Source of the DNA: Clostridia bacterium
Lineage (GTDB): Bacteria > Bacillota_A > Clostridia > Oscillospirales > CAG-272
DNA length: 64,000 nt
Assembly (NCBI GenBank): GCA_017501345.1
Contig: JAFVXC010000009.1
Coordinates: forward strand, 3,658 to 67,657
Direction of reading: 5' to 3'
Both the position numbers and the translations under genes were made by a program. Of this stretch, positions 23,143 through 32,454 are shown piece after piece. How positions within the stretch are numbered: position 1 is the stretch's first letter; the number at the start of each line of letters is the position of its first letter. The notes beneath the pieces are model-generated. The model made no database searches. It was not told the origin of the DNA and was given only the letters and a program-made list of their open reading frames with translations.

Positions 23143-24306
23143 ATGAGCTTTAAGAATAAGACCGCAAAACGGGCGCCTCGCGCCATTCTTTCCGTCTTGC
23201 TGGTGGTGCTCCTCCTTTCGTCGATGCTGATGCTTTCGGGATGTGGAGGCTCATCGTCATCGGTCAAGGCTCCCGATACCGATGCGGGAAGCTGTGGCAC
23301 GGGTGTGGAGTACGAATTTAACGGTACGCTCTCCCGCCTTACGATCAAGGGCTCGGGTGATATGGCCGATTATAAATCTCCCGATGAGGTGCCGTGGGCG
23401 GAATACGCGCCTGCGATCGAAAAGATCGTGATCTCCGAAAGCATTACGTCGATCGGTGACTATGCGTTCTATTACTGCACTGCTGTCGAGAAGGTCAATA
23501 TCGAGGCGAAGGCACTCACGTCGATCGGCAGCTACGCCTTCTGGATGAATCGGATGCTTGCGGAGATCGAGATCCCCGCGACCGTGACCGAGATCGGCGC
23601 ATATGCGTTTGCATATTGCTCGTCGCTGACCTCGGCTTCGACCGAGAAGCTCGATACGCTCGGGACAGGTGCGTTTATGGGCTGCACCGCGCTCGAGGTC
23701 GCTTCACTTGGCGGAACTATTACGGCGATCCCCGAAAAGGCATTTATGAACTGCGCGGCACTGAAGACCGTGGCATATCCCGAAACCGTCGGGGCACTTG
23801 ACGAAAAGTCCTTCGTCAACGCAAATCCCGATGCGGAAAAGACTGTGATCAAATCCTCGGCAACCCTTACGATCGAGTACGTTGACGCCGACGGAAAAGC
23901 ACTTGCCGAGACGTACACTGCAGTGCTCGATAAGGGTGCCGAATACAGCGTGCCGACTCCTGCAGTCGAGGGCTATACCATCCCTGCGGGGAAGGAAACG
24001 ATCTCGGGCACGATGCCCGGCGCAGATGTTGCGTTGAAGGTCATATACACGAAGGCTGCGGCTGACACGGGCACCTCGGACGATGAGACCGCGGCTCCGC
24101 CCGTCGGAACCGACGGAACAGGATCCGATGCAGATAAAGAGCCTGAGGAGGAGACTCCTGTCATATTCCTCGTGTTGCTCGTTGTGATCGTTGTTGCGAT
24201 CGTGATCGGTGCGGTGCTTCTGATGCGCTCCGGAAAGAATATCACGAAGGATTCGCAGACCGTTCGGAAGAATGATCCGAAGAACGGAAAGGGAAAGAAA
24301 AAATAA
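23143..24306 (+). CDS. BspA-like leucine-rich surface lipoprotein with MucBP-like domain and C-terminal anchor
   Basis: 387 residues. Lipoprotein signal with LSGC, Cys34. Residues ~85-225 are BspA-type leucine-rich repeats (recurring IxSIGDYAFYYCTAL-like units, four to five). Residues ~233-303 resemble a MucBP domain (IEYVDADGKALAETY... VIYTKA). An acidic low-complexity linker, a hydrophobic helix at ~342-362 and a Lys-rich tail end the protein. It thus has both a lipid anchor and a C-terminal membrane helix, so both ends would be tethered. LRR_5 proteins are common surface adhesins in gut Clostridia; the ligand is unknown. Confidence 0.85.
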   Translation: MSFKNKTAKRAPRAILSVLLVVLLLSSMLMLSGCGGSSSSVKAPDTDAGSCGTGVEYEFNGTLSRLTIKGSGDMADYKSPDEVPWAEYAPAIEKIVISESITSIGDYAFYYCTAVEKVNIEAKALTSIGSYAFWMNRMLAEIEIPATVTEIGAYAFAYCSSLTSASTEKLDTLGTGAFMGCTALEVASLGGTITAIPEKAFMNCAALKTVAYPETVGALDEKSFVNANPDAEKTVIKSSATLTIEYVDADGKALAETYTAVLDKGAEYSVPTPAVEGYTIPAGKETISGTMPGADVALKVIYTKAAADTGTSDDETAAPPVGTDGTGSDADKEPEEETPVIFLVLLVVIVVAIVIGAVLLMRSGKNITKDSQTVRKNDPKNGKGKKK

Positions 24307-24323
24307 ATAAAGAATAAAAATCA

Positions 24324-24363
24324 GCGAGCTGTCGTAAAATTCTGCGATAGCTCGCCCTTTTTT
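24324..24363 (+). terminator. Terminator of the BspA-like gene
   Basis: GCGAGCT-TCG / CGATAGCTCGC stem followed by CCTTTTTTT. Confidence 0.85.
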
Positions 24364-24377
24364 CGGGGCTTTTGTGC

Positions 24378-24406
24378 TTGACAAAATGGGATTTCTTCGA
24401 TATAAT
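24378..24406 (+). promoter_or_regulatory. rnz promoter
   Basis: TTGACA (24378-24383), 17-bp spacer, TATAAT (24401-24406). Lies 15 bp after the previous terminator T-run. Confidence 0.88.
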
Positions 24407-24446
24407 AGAGATGTAAAACGGTGAACGCGCGGAAGGGGGGAGAGTC

Positions 24447-25358
24447 GTGCTCGAAGTGATTTTGCCCGGAACGGGCGGAACCGTTCCGAGAAAGGATCGG
24501 TGGCTTGCGACCTGCCTTCTCAGATACCAAGGAAGCTCGCTTTTGATCGATTGCGGCGAGGGTACGCAGATCGCCCTGAAGGAAGCGGGCGTCACGATGA
24601 AGCCGATCGACGTTCTCTGCCTTACGCACTACCACGCCGACCACGCGAGTGGGCTTCCCGGATTTCTCCTCACGATGGGGAATGAGGGCAGAGAGGAGCC
24701 GCTGACCGTCATCGGTCCGAAGGGACTCGAAAGCGTCCTGCGCGGACTTCTCGTCGTTGGAGCTCCGTCCTTCCCGATCAGAATGTATGAGCTTGACGGA
24801 GAAGTGCCTCTGCCGATCACGGTCGGAGACTACGAGATACAGCCCTTCCGTCTTGAGCACGGCATTCCGTGCTACGGATACAGAGTGTCGATCGCCCGCG
24901 CGGGAAAATTCGATCCCTTGAAGGCGCGCGCGAATGGGGTTCCGATGTGCTACTGGAGCCGGCTGCAGAGGGGCGAGGCGGTCGAGGGTGCTGACGAGAT
25001 CTACACCCCCGATATGGTGCTCGGCCCACCGAGACGCGGGCTTTCGGTCACCTATGCGACCGATACGCGACCGCTCCCCGTGATCTCTGAAATGGCGCGA
25101 GGAGGGGATCTTCTCATTTGCGAGGGGATGTACGGCGATCCCGAAAAGGAGGCTCGTGCCGAGGAGGCAGGGCATATGCTTTACAGAGATGCGGCGGGTC
25201 TTGCGAAGGAGGCGGGTGTCGAGCGGCTCTGGTTGACGCATTACAGCCCATCTATGAAGGAGCCCGAGGAGTTTCTCGAGAGCGAAGCACGAACAGTCTT
25301 CGCGGAAGCGGTCTGCGGCTATGACGGAATGCGCGATACTCTGCGCTTCAAGGAATAA
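24447..25358 (+). CDS. rnz: Ribonuclease Z / MBL-fold RNase BN-like
   Basis: 303 residues with a GTG start behind a G-rich site. Metallo-beta-lactamase fold: GTGGTVPRKDR near the N-terminus, LLIDCGEGTQ, then THYHADHASG (canonical THxHGDHxxG, here Ala for Gly) near 60, ATDTR with the metal-ligand Asp near 200, and a C-terminal LTHYSPS histidine. Matches the tRNA 3'-processing RNase Z family. Many Clostridia encode tRNAs lacking CCA, such as the tRNA-Arg here, whose 3' ends need this enzyme. Start of the rnz-nagB-DUF436 run. Confidence 0.88.
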   Translation: MLEVILPGTGGTVPRKDRWLATCLLRYQGSSLLIDCGEGTQIALKEAGVTMKPIDVLCLTHYHADHASGLPGFLLTMGNEGREEPLTVIGPKGLESVLRGLLVVGAPSFPIRMYELDGEVPLPITVGDYEIQPFRLEHGIPCYGYRVSIARAGKFDPLKARANGVPMCYWSRLQRGEAVEGADEIYTPDMVLGPPRRGLSVTYATDTRPLPVISEMARGGDLLICEGMYGDPEKEARAEEAGHMLYRDAAGLAKEAGVERLWLTHYSPSMKEPEEFLESEARTVFAEAVCGYDGMRDTLRFKE

Positions 25359-25417
25359 GACCGCATTTGATACTACGGTTTATAAAAATAAACATAAAAA
25401 GGAAACGGTAAAATTTT

Positions 25418-26143
25418 ATGCTGAACATCCAAACCTATCCCGACTACAATGCAATGTCTGCAGCAGCTGCAGAGATCATTTCGATGCAGGTCATTCAGAA
25501 GCCGAACAGCATCCTCGGACTTGCCACAGGCTCGACTCCCGAGGGGCTTTACAGCTGCCTCGTCGGCAAGTTCCTCCGCGGTCAGGTCGACTTCTCCGGC
25601 GTTACGAGCGTCAATCTGGACGAATACTATCCGATCTCGCCCGATAACGCGCAGAGCTATCGCTATTTTATGAACCATCACCTCTTCAACCACGTTAACA
25701 TCAACAAGGGTAATACCTACGTGCCCGACGGCACCGCCGCCGACGGCGATGCAGAGGCAAGCCGCTACGAGGCGCTTGTCGAGTCGCTCGGTCAGGTCGA
25801 TATTCAGGTGCTCGGCATTGGTCGAAACGGTCATATCGGCTTCAATGAGCCCGGCGATGAGCTCATTCCCACGACACACGTTACTGAGCTTCTGGACAGC
25901 ACGATCGAGGCGAATGCGCGCTTTTTCGCATCGAAGGAGGATGTTCCGACCCACGCACTGACGATGGGCATCGGCACGATCTTTAAGGCAAAGCAGATCC
26001 TTCTCCTGATCAGCGGTAAGGAAAAGCACGATGCTTTGGTACGCCTCATGGCGGGCAAGGTCACGACCGATTGTCCCGCAACCCTGCTCCTCCTCCATCC
26101 GAACGTCACGGTGCTTTGCGACACCGAGGCATACGACGGCTAA
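25418..26143 (+). CDS. nagB: Glucosamine-6-phosphate deaminase
   Basis: 241 residues. ATGSTPEGLY phosphate loop near residue 38, NLDEYYPI near 70 with the catalytic Asp, and GIGRNGHIGFNEPG near 135 with the catalytic His-Glu. Converts glucosamine-6-phosphate to fructose-6-phosphate and ammonia. The usual partner nagA is absent, so it may serve general amino-sugar turnover. Ribosome binding site AAAGGA is slightly far from the ATG. Confidence 0.94.
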   Translation: MLNIQTYPDYNAMSAAAAEIISMQVIQKPNSILGLATGSTPEGLYSCLVGKFLRGQVDFSGVTSVNLDEYYPISPDNAQSYRYFMNHHLFNHVNINKGNTYVPDGTAADGDAEASRYEALVESLGQVDIQVLGIGRNGHIGFNEPGDELIPTTHVTELLDSTIEANARFFASKEDVPTHALTMGIGTIFKAKQILLLISGKEKHDALVRLMAGKVTTDCPATLLLLHPNVTVLCDTEAYDG

Positions 26144-26153
26144 GGAGATCCGA

Positions 26154-26726
26154 ATGGAAGCTCTGAATGCAAACGGTGTGGCGGTCGATCTTGAGGCCGT
26201 TCGCAGAGATGCAGCGCTTCTCACGAGAGAGCTTCTCGATGCCTCGGAGCTTCGCGCGGGCGATATTTTCGTTGTCGGTTGCTCGTCCTCCGAGGTCGTC
26301 GGGGGAAGCATTGGCAAAGCCTCCTCGCTTGAAGCCGCAGTGGCGGTTTACGAGGGAATCGCTCCGATTCTTGCAGAGGCGGGTGTTTTCCTTGCTGTCC
26401 AGTGCTGTGAGCACCTGAACCGTGCTCTCATCATCGAGCGCGCGTGCGCCGAGCGGTATCGGTATGACGCGGTCTCTGTTTGCCCGAAGCCGAAGGCGGG
26501 CGGCTCGCTCGCGTATACGGCGTGGCAGAATTTTGCGTCGCCCGTCGCCGTTGAGCACATTCGTGCACATGCGGGGCTGGATATCGGTGGGACGCTCATC
26601 GGAATGCACCTTCGCGAAGTCGCCGTTCCCGTCCGCCTATCTCTTTCAAGACTTGGAGACGCGGTGGTCCTTGCAGCACGTACCCGACCGAAATACATCG
26701 GCGGTCCTCGTGCCTGTTACGAGTGA
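26154..26726 (+). CDS. DUF436 (TIGR01440/YwlG) family protein
   Basis: 190 residues from the ATG behind AAGGAG; the longer frame upstream overlaps nagB out of frame. Conserved segments: VVGCSSSEVVGGSIGKASS near 40, AVQCCEHLNRALIIE near 85, CPKPKAGGSLAYTAW near 115, DIGGTLIGMHLREVAVP. This is a widespread Firmicutes family of unknown biochemical role. It follows nagB by 10 bp, so it is probably co-expressed. Confidence 0.85.
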   Translation: MEALNANGVAVDLEAVRRDAALLTRELLDASELRAGDIFVVGCSSSEVVGGSIGKASSLEAAVAVYEGIAPILAEAGVFLAVQCCEHLNRALIIERACAERYRYDAVSVCPKPKAGGSLAYTAWQNFASPVAVEHIRAHAGLDIGGTLIGMHLREVAVPVRLSLSRLGDAVVLAARTRPKYIGGPRACYE

Positions 26727-26729
26727 GTG

Positions 26730-27761
26730 CTACGAAAACGCTGACACGAGCCATACGGCGAGGGCACAGAGAAGCCCTGTTAAGAATTTACACAAGAAGT
26801 AAGAGCGGAAGGAAAGCGAATTCCTCCGCGCTCTGTCCGGCAATTGGCGTTCTGCCGTTGCGATCACCTGCAGATGGGCGCAAAGTCCGCCCCATCCCGC
26901 AAAAAATCCGCAAAGAGCCCTGCCGCAGAGACCGTTTACCGTTTCTGCGGCGTTTTTGGTTCCGCGTGAAAGCTCGAGAAGCCCCGACAGAAAAATCGAG
27001 AGCGCAGGCGGCGCTCCGAGCGCCGAGAGCAGAGCATCAAGTGCGCTCGACAACACCGAAAAGAAGACAACGAAGGCGGAGACCGTCACGGCGGTCTCGC
27101 CCGCCCGTACGACCGACGAAACGAAAAGTGACGAGGGGTGTATATGCGTACGGACAGAGAGCGGTGCTTCGGAGCGCTCGCATACACCGAACACAAAACG
27201 AAGCGCGATGCCTATTAGAATGGTGGAAGCGACTGATGCGAGGTAGAGCGTGAGCCCGAATCCACGGTCGCGGAAAAATCCACCGCCGACAGCGGCAAAA
27301 AGAAAGGCAAAGCTCGGTCCGTTCGAGAGGAAGAGCAGGCGCTCAGCCTCGGTTTTTGACAGCGTGCCCTCACCGTAAAGAGACGATACGATGCGCGCGC
27401 CGACGGGAAAGCCGCAAAACGCACCGAGCAGAAACGCGCTTGCCCCTACCCCTGATATGCCGAATAGTGTGCCCGTAACGCGCGACAGTTTGCGCCCGAT
27501 ACGCTCACCGAGCCCGCTTTCCGTCAGAAGAGACGCGAGAACGAGAAAGGGAAAGAGCGCTGGAACGACCGATCTCGCCGCGAGCAGAAGTCCGATCCGT
27601 GCCGCATCCCCACTCGCTGTTGTATCCTTGATGACGAACCAAAGGAGCAGAGCCGAAAGAAGCAGAGTAATGCTTTCGGATAGCGAGAGACCGATAGGAT
27701 GCCGATGGGTGAGCCGACCCTTTGCGGTGGTGCGGGACCGATGCGCCTGCGTGTCCGTCAT
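26730..27761 (-). CDS. ylbJ: Sporulation integral membrane protein YlbJ
   Basis: 343 residues, about eight hydrophobic helices, with YlbJ signatures PALFPFLVLASLL, GAFCGFPVGARIVSSLY and ERLLFLSNGPSFAFLFAAVG; related to nucleoside-recognition Gate domains. In Bacillus ylbJ is under sigma-E and needed for spore cortex formation. Divergent from yqfC-yqfD, another sporulation pair. A GGAGG site lies 8 nt before the ATG. The stop nearly abuts the convergent DUF436 gene. Confidence 0.88.
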   Translation of the reverse strand: MTDTQAHRSRTTAKGRLTHRHPIGLSLSESITLLLSALLLWFVIKDTTASGDAARIGLLLAARSVVPALFPFLVLASLLTESGLGERIGRKLSRVTGTLFGISGVGASAFLLGAFCGFPVGARIVSSLYGEGTLSKTEAERLLFLSNGPSFAFLFAAVGGGFFRDRGFGLTLYLASVASTILIGIALRFVFGVCERSEAPLSVRTHIHPSSLFVSSVVRAGETAVTVSAFVVFFSVLSSALDALLSALGAPPALSIFLSGLLELSRGTKNAAETVNGLCGRALCGFFAGWGGLCAHLQVIATAERQLPDRARRNSLSFRSYFLCKFLTGLLCALAVWLVSAFS

Positions 27762-27837
27762 ACCCTTTTCCTCCTATGCATAGAATTTATCGGTCGGCTG
27801 TGCCGACACGGTAATTTATGTGATGCGGAGGCAGAAT

Positions 27838-28215
27838 ATGAGCTATGGGCAGGGAGAGAAGGAGCATAATCGGAGGGACAAGGGTGTGGCGCGGCTGCGC
27901 GATCGGATCGGGCAGGCGCTCGGCATTCCATCCGATGCTATCGGTCTGTCAAGCGGCTTTATGGCAGAGCTTCGAGGGCGGAGCGGCGTGACCGTGCGGG
28001 GCTGTCGAAGGATCTTAAGGTATTCACGTGAAAAAATACGGCTGGACACGCGCGATGGCGCGGTCACCGTTGTCGGTGAGGATCTAACCTGCACGATGTA
28101 CTGCTCGGACTCGATCGGGATAGAGGGAAGGGTCGGCGGTGTGTATTTTGACGATCGATCTGCGACGCTTATGCAGAGTCTTTCGTGCTCTTTCGGAGAG
28201 GGGGGAGACGAATGA
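27838..28215 (+). CDS. yqfC: Sporulation protein YqfC
   Basis: 125 residues, YabP/YqfC family: LGIPSDAIGLSSGFMAELRG, RRILRYSREKIRLDTRDGAVTVVGEDL. I start at the ATG 7 nt after GCGGAGG, not at the Met 6 codons earlier. Sigma-E-dependent in Bacillus, role in spore development poorly defined. Overlaps yqfD by 4 bases (ATGA). Confidence 0.9.
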   Translation: MSYGQGEKEHNRRDKGVARLRDRIGQALGIPSDAIGLSSGFMAELRGRSGVTVRGCRRILRYSREKIRLDTRDGAVTVVGEDLTCTMYCSDSIGIEGRVGGVYFDDRSATLMQSLSCSFGEGGDE

Positions 28216-29438
28216 AGCGGAAGCGTTCTCTTTTCCCGAAAAACGCCAAAAGAGAGCGGCGGCTGTCGCTTCTCTCTTTTCTGGTCGGTCGGGTGACACT
28301 GTCAAGTGATGCGTGCTTTGCAACCGATATTCTCAACGTATGTATGCGCTACGCACTTCCGTACGGGGACCTCGTAATGACGGAGGACGGTCGGATCTCT
28401 CTGTCAGCGTCGTATGTAGTTGCAAAAAGGCTGCGGACGATTTGCCGTTTCGGCGGGATTCCGATCACGGTTGATCGAAGCCGCGGCATCCGCGAGGCGA
28501 TGACGTTTCTTGTCAGACGACCCGGTCTGCCGATCGGGATGATGCTGTGCCTCGCACTCGCGGTCGCGTTCTCGACGCATCTCACAGAGATCCGAGTGAC
28601 GGGAAATTATACACTGTCGAAAAGCGAGGTCGTTTCAGAGCTTTCTGCGGCCGGACTGTCGCTGCTTGACTACGTTCCCGCGATCGACGTCGATTCGATC
28701 GAAAATAGACTCCTCATACGCTCCGAGCATATTTCGTGGATCACGATCAACCTGATCGGGAACGTAGCAGAGGTGCAGATCCGAGAGAAGACCCTGAAGG
28801 AGGAGGCGGGAGACACCGCTCCTGCGAATCTCGTTGCCAGATGTGACGGTGTGATCGTTTCCTGTGAGGTCCTGCACGGAAATATCCTCACGAAGGCGGG
28901 GGAGGCGGTCTGCGCGGGCGAGGTGCTTGTCAGCGGCGTTTATGATTCCTTGACGCAGGGGATCCGCTACACGCGGGCGGAGGGTGCGATCTATGCTGAG
29001 ACCGAGCACGCGTTCGAGATCGAGGTGCCGTATCGGTATGAAAAGATCTCGTACACGGGGGATTCCGGGACCAAATATACGCTTTTCTTTTTTGGTAGGG
29101 AAATACCGTTTTACGAAAGCAAGGGCTACGACGGAGAAAACGTCGTTGAGCACCTCTCGTATATTCGGGTGTTCGGAAAGGATCTGCCGATCGGGCTTTC
29201 GGTCGAGACCTCTCATTCTCTCGAAGCGGTAATGGGAGAATATACAAGGGAGCGGGCGATGGAGCTCGCATACTATAAGTTGTCAGAAGAGATCGCCGCC
29301 CTTCCCGGAATGCAGGGGCTTCTCGAAAAAACGGTCTCGTATGAGATCGGAGACGACGCTTATACACTTTACGCAAAGGTCCGATGTATTGAAAACATTG
29401 CAGAAACGAAAAATATAGAAGTGGAATTGTTTGATTAG
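28212..29438 (+). CDS. yqfD: Sporulation protein YqfD
   Basis: 408 residues. Basic N-terminal cytoplasmic part, one membrane helix near 105-125 (LPIGMMLCLALAVAFST), then an extracellular POTRA-like region (EIRVTGNYTLSKSEVVSEL, NRLLIRSEHISWITINLIGNVAEVQI). Length and layout match YqfD. Translationally coupled to yqfC, followed by phoH, the usual order in Firmicutes. Confidence 0.91.
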   Translation: MKRKRSLFPKNAKRERRLSLLSFLVGRVTLSSDACFATDILNVCMRYALPYGDLVMTEDGRISLSASYVVAKRLRTICRFGGIPITVDRSRGIREAMTFLVRRPGLPIGMMLCLALAVAFSTHLTEIRVTGNYTLSKSEVVSELSAAGLSLLDYVPAIDVDSIENRLLIRSEHISWITINLIGNVAEVQIREKTLKEEAGDTAPANLVARCDGVIVSCEVLHGNILTKAGEAVCAGEVLVSGVYDSLTQGIRYTRAEGAIYAETEHAFEIEVPYRYEKISYTGDSGTKYTLFFFGREIPFYESKGYDGENVVEHLSYIRVFGKDLPIGLSVETSHSLEAVMGEYTRERAMELAYYKLSEEIAALPGMQGLLEKTVSYEIGDDAYTLYAKVRCIENIAETKNIEVELFD

Positions 29439-29459
29439 ATCAAGGTTAGGGGGGATTTT

Positions 29460-30539
29460 ATGGCAGGCGAGGAAACGAGGATCGTGAAGACCGAAACTGC
29501 CGAAATGACGGCGCGGATATTCGGAAGCTACGATAAGAATGCGCAGGCGGTGGAGGATGCCTTTTCGGTACGGATCCACAACCGCGCATCGGGCAACGGA
29601 GACGCGATCGTGATCTCGGGCACGGAAACGGAGAGCGTCAACCGTGCGGCAAAGGCGATCTCCTATCTGCTCGAGATCGCGCGCCGCGATGAGCAGGTGT
29701 CCGATCAGCAGACCGCGTATATCATCTCGACGCTCCTGAGCGGCAACGACGAGGAGCTGACGGGATACGGTGATGACTGCATCTGCGTTACGGCGAAGGG
29801 TAAGCCGATCAAGGCGAAGACCGCAGGTCAGCAAAAATACACCGAGAAGATGAAAAAGAACACGATCGTGTTCGGCGTCGGCCCTGCGGGTACGGGCAAG
29901 ACCTTTCTCGCCGTGGCGATGGCGGTGAAGGCACTTCGCGAAAAGCAGGTGTCGCGCATCATTCTGACGCGCCCCGCGATCGAGGCGGGTGAAAAGCTCG
30001 GATTTCTCCCCGGGGATCTGCAAAGCAAGATCGATCCCTACCTCCGTCCGCTGTACGACGCTCTGTACGAGATGCTCGGCGTCGAGAATTATCAAAGACT
30101 TGCTGAGAAGCAGGTGATCGAGATCGCGCCGCTTGCGTATATGCGTGGGCGGACGCTCGACGACAGCTTCATCATTCTCGACGAGGCGCAGAACGCGACG
30201 GTCGAGCAGATGAAGATGTTCCTGACCCGACTCGGCTTCGGCTCGAAGGCGGTCATTACGGGCGACCCCAGCCAGACCGATCTTCCGTACGGACAGAAAT
30301 CAGGACTTCAGGATGCAACGCAGATCCTTGACGGGATCGAGGACATCGCGATCCACCGCTTCACTGACCGTGACGTTGTACGCCATAAGCTCGTGCAGGC
30401 GATCATTCTTGCGTATGAGGCACGGGACAGAAGGCACGACGAGCAGAAGGACGCGCAAAGGGAGAGTCAAGGAGTGGGAAATCGAGGTGCATCCGAGCCC
30501 CGCGATAAGCGCCACGGAGGCGATCGGAGGCAGAAATGA
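29460..30539 (+). CDS. phoH: PhoH-family ATPase (YbeZ-like)
   Basis: 359 residues. N-terminal KH-like region, then ATPase with Walker A GPAGTGKT near 140, Walker B FIILDEAQNAT near 238, and the TGDPSQTDLP sensor motif. Linked to YbeY in RNA metabolism in many bacteria. C-terminal tail of about 40 residues is basic and low in complexity. Overlaps ybeY by 4 bases. Confidence 0.93.
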   Translation: MAGEETRIVKTETAEMTARIFGSYDKNAQAVEDAFSVRIHNRASGNGDAIVISGTETESVNRAAKAISYLLEIARRDEQVSDQQTAYIISTLLSGNDEELTGYGDDCICVTAKGKPIKAKTAGQQKYTEKMKKNTIVFGVGPAGTGKTFLAVAMAVKALREKQVSRIILTRPAIEAGEKLGFLPGDLQSKIDPYLRPLYDALYEMLGVENYQRLAEKQVIEIAPLAYMRGRTLDDSFIILDEAQNATVEQMKMFLTRLGFGSKAVITGDPSQTDLPYGQKSGLQDATQILDGIEDIAIHRFTDRDVVRHKLVQAIILAYEARDRRHDEQKDAQRESQGVGNRGASEPRDKRHGGDRRQK

Positions 30540-31015
30540 ACGTAAAGATTTATTTTGAAAACGAGCAGGACAAGTATACCGCTTCGGAGTATCTGAAGCG
30601 GCTCCTGAGGCGTGCGATCAAGGCGACGCTCGAATACGAGGGCTTTACACACAGATGTGAGATCTCGGTCACCTTCACTGACAACGAGGGGATCCACGTG
30701 TTGAATCGCACGTACCGTGGGATCGACCGACCGACCGATGTGCTCTCCTTTCCACAGTTTGATTTTTATGGTGGAGAGGAGCTTCCCGAGGGCGATGAAG
30801 GTGTTTCACTCGGTGACATCGTACTGTCCCTTGAGCGCGCCGAACAGCAGGCGCGGGAATTCGGACACAGCTTTTCGCGCGAAGCGGCGTTTCTGACCGT
30901 GCACTCGGTGCTCCATCTGCTTGGGTACGACCACGAGCTTGGCGATGCGGAGGACGCCGATATGCGTGAAAGGCAGAGGGCGGTTATGCGCACGATCGGA
31001 TTGGAGGTCTCGTGA
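30536..31015 (+). CDS. ybeY: Endoribonuclease YbeY (16S rRNA 3' maturation)
   Basis: 159 residues. Zinc-binding HSVLHLLGYDH motif (HxxxHxxxxxH) near 122-132, preceded by RPTDVLSFPQ near 61. Known to act in rRNA processing and ribosome quality control. Encoded in the phoH-ybeY-era block, here with an extra membrane-protein gene before era. Confidence 0.94.
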   Translation: MNVKIYFENEQDKYTASEYLKRLLRRAIKATLEYEGFTHRCEISVTFTDNEGIHVLNRTYRGIDRPTDVLSFPQFDFYGGEELPEGDEGVSLGDIVLSLERAEQQAREFGHSFSREAAFLTVHSVLHLLGYDHELGDAEDADMRERQRAVMRTIGLEVS

Positions 31016-31521
31016 TGATGAACGGACGGAATTACGGACGGACCGATCGGAATGCGGTCGAGCGCTTTATCGACGATCATATCCGACTGATCGCCGCGGT
31101 CAGTACCATCCTTGCGATCGTGATCACCTGGCTCGTCGCGGATTTTATGCTGAACGGAAGCCCCTTTAAGGGGAAGGACTCGGACGCCGAAAGCAGGATG
31201 CCGATCTCATACGTGCACGGCCTCAGCGAGAAGAACGGTGCGCTTTCGTGGAAGGATTTTTCGGACTTTCCGTATCGGACGGTGAGTCGGGAGGATTACG
31301 ACGACGGTACGTACGAGATGCGGAGCTATACCGTCGAGGGGGAGCTCCTTTCTGTTACGGTCGCGGGCTTTACGGACGGAAGGGCGTATACGGGTTACGT
31401 GGAATATGCTACGGTCAGCTACATAAAGAATTTTGATTTTGAATTTTCACTTCTTGAGGATGATGATTTTCTCGCATATCTTGAGAAGTACGGAATAAAG
31501 CCCAATCACAATAAGGGATAA
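31015..31521 (+). CDS. Single-pass membrane protein of unknown function
   Basis: 168 residues. Start at ATG 31015, 7 nt after GGAGG; ATG 31018 and GTG 31012 are alternatives. Basic N-terminus, one helix at ~25-45 (IAAVSTILAIVITWLVADF), then an acidic extracellular domain of about 115 residues with many Tyr and Asp and no recognisable family. In many Clostridia this position between ybeY and era holds a diacylglycerol kinase and cytidine deaminase; here it is replaced by this gene. The start overlaps the ybeY stop, so the two are translationally coupled. Confidence 0.7.
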   Translation: MMNGRNYGRTDRNAVERFIDDHIRLIAAVSTILAIVITWLVADFMLNGSPFKGKDSDAESRMPISYVHGLSEKNGALSWKDFSDFPYRTVSREDYDDGTYEMRSYTVEGELLSVTVAGFTDGRAYTGYVEYATVSYIKNFDFEFSLLEDDDFLAYLEKYGIKPNHNKG

Positions 31522-31569
31522 AAGGAATACGAAAATTTTTAAGGGAAAGGTCATAAGAGGTTTATCACT

Positions 31570-32454
31570 ATGAAAAAGACAGGCTTTATCGCGATCGTCG
31601 GACGTCCGAACGTAGGCAAATCGACTCTTCTCAACGCGATCCTCGGGGAAAAGGTGGCGATCGTATCGTCGAAGCCGCAGACCACGAGAAATAAGATCGT
31701 CGGCATCCATACGATCGGGGAAAATCAGTACGTATTCCTCGATACGCCCGGTATGCACGAGCCGAAGAATACCCTCGGTGATTATATGGTCAAGGAGGCA
31801 GATACGACGATGCGTGACGCCGACGCGGTCATTCTCGTTGTTGATGCATCGAAGGAGCCGGGGCGGATCGAGGGGAACGTCATTGATTATCTGAAGAAGT
31901 CAGGGACGCCCGCGATCCTTGCCGTGAATAAGATCGATCTCACGAACAGGGAGGAGATCGCCGCCTGCCTCGCGGCTTACAATGAAAAGCACAGCTTCCA
32001 CGCCTTCGTTCCGATCTCGGCGCGGAGCGGAAAGAATGTAAAAGAGCTACTCGCAGAGTGCGATCCCTTCCTCTCGGAGTCCGAATTTTTCTTCCCCGAC
32101 GACATCGTGACCGATCAGACCGAGCGTCAGATCGCGGCGGAGATCATCCGCGAGAAGATCCTGCGCACGACGAACAAGGAGATCCCGCACGGAACGGCGG
32201 TGGTCATTGAGGAATTCAAGGATGAAAGGACGCTGCTTCGTATCCGTGCCGAGATCTTTTGCGAAAAGGAATCCCACAAGGGCATTCTTGTCGGAAAGAG
32301 GGGCGAGACCCTGAAAAAGATCGGAAGCTATGCGCGCGAGGAGCTTGAGCGTATCTTTGGCGTAAAGGTTTATCTGAACCTTTGGGTCAAGGTCAAGGAA
32401 AATTGGCGGGAGAGCGCAAATCTCGTCGGCAACTTCGGCTATAAGAGCGAATGA
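31570..32454 (+). CDS. era: GTPase Era (16S rRNA binding)
   Basis: 294 residues. G1 GRPNVGKST near 10, G3 DTPGMHE near 58, G4 NKID near 121, and a C-terminal KH domain with GKRGETLKKIGSYAREELERI-type core near 245. Binds the 3' end of 16S rRNA in 30S assembly. Overlaps recO by 4 bases. Confidence 0.95.
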   Translation: MKKTGFIAIVGRPNVGKSTLLNAILGEKVAIVSSKPQTTRNKIVGIHTIGENQYVFLDTPGMHEPKNTLGDYMVKEADTTMRDADAVILVVDASKEPGRIEGNVIDYLKKSGTPAILAVNKIDLTNREEIAACLAAYNEKHSFHAFVPISARSGKNVKELLAECDPFLSESEFFFPDDIVTDQTERQIAAEIIREKILRTTNKEIPHGTAVVIEEFKDERTLLRIRAEIFCEKESHKGILVGKRGETLKKIGSYAREELERIFGVKVYLNLWVKVKENWRESANLVGNFGYKSE

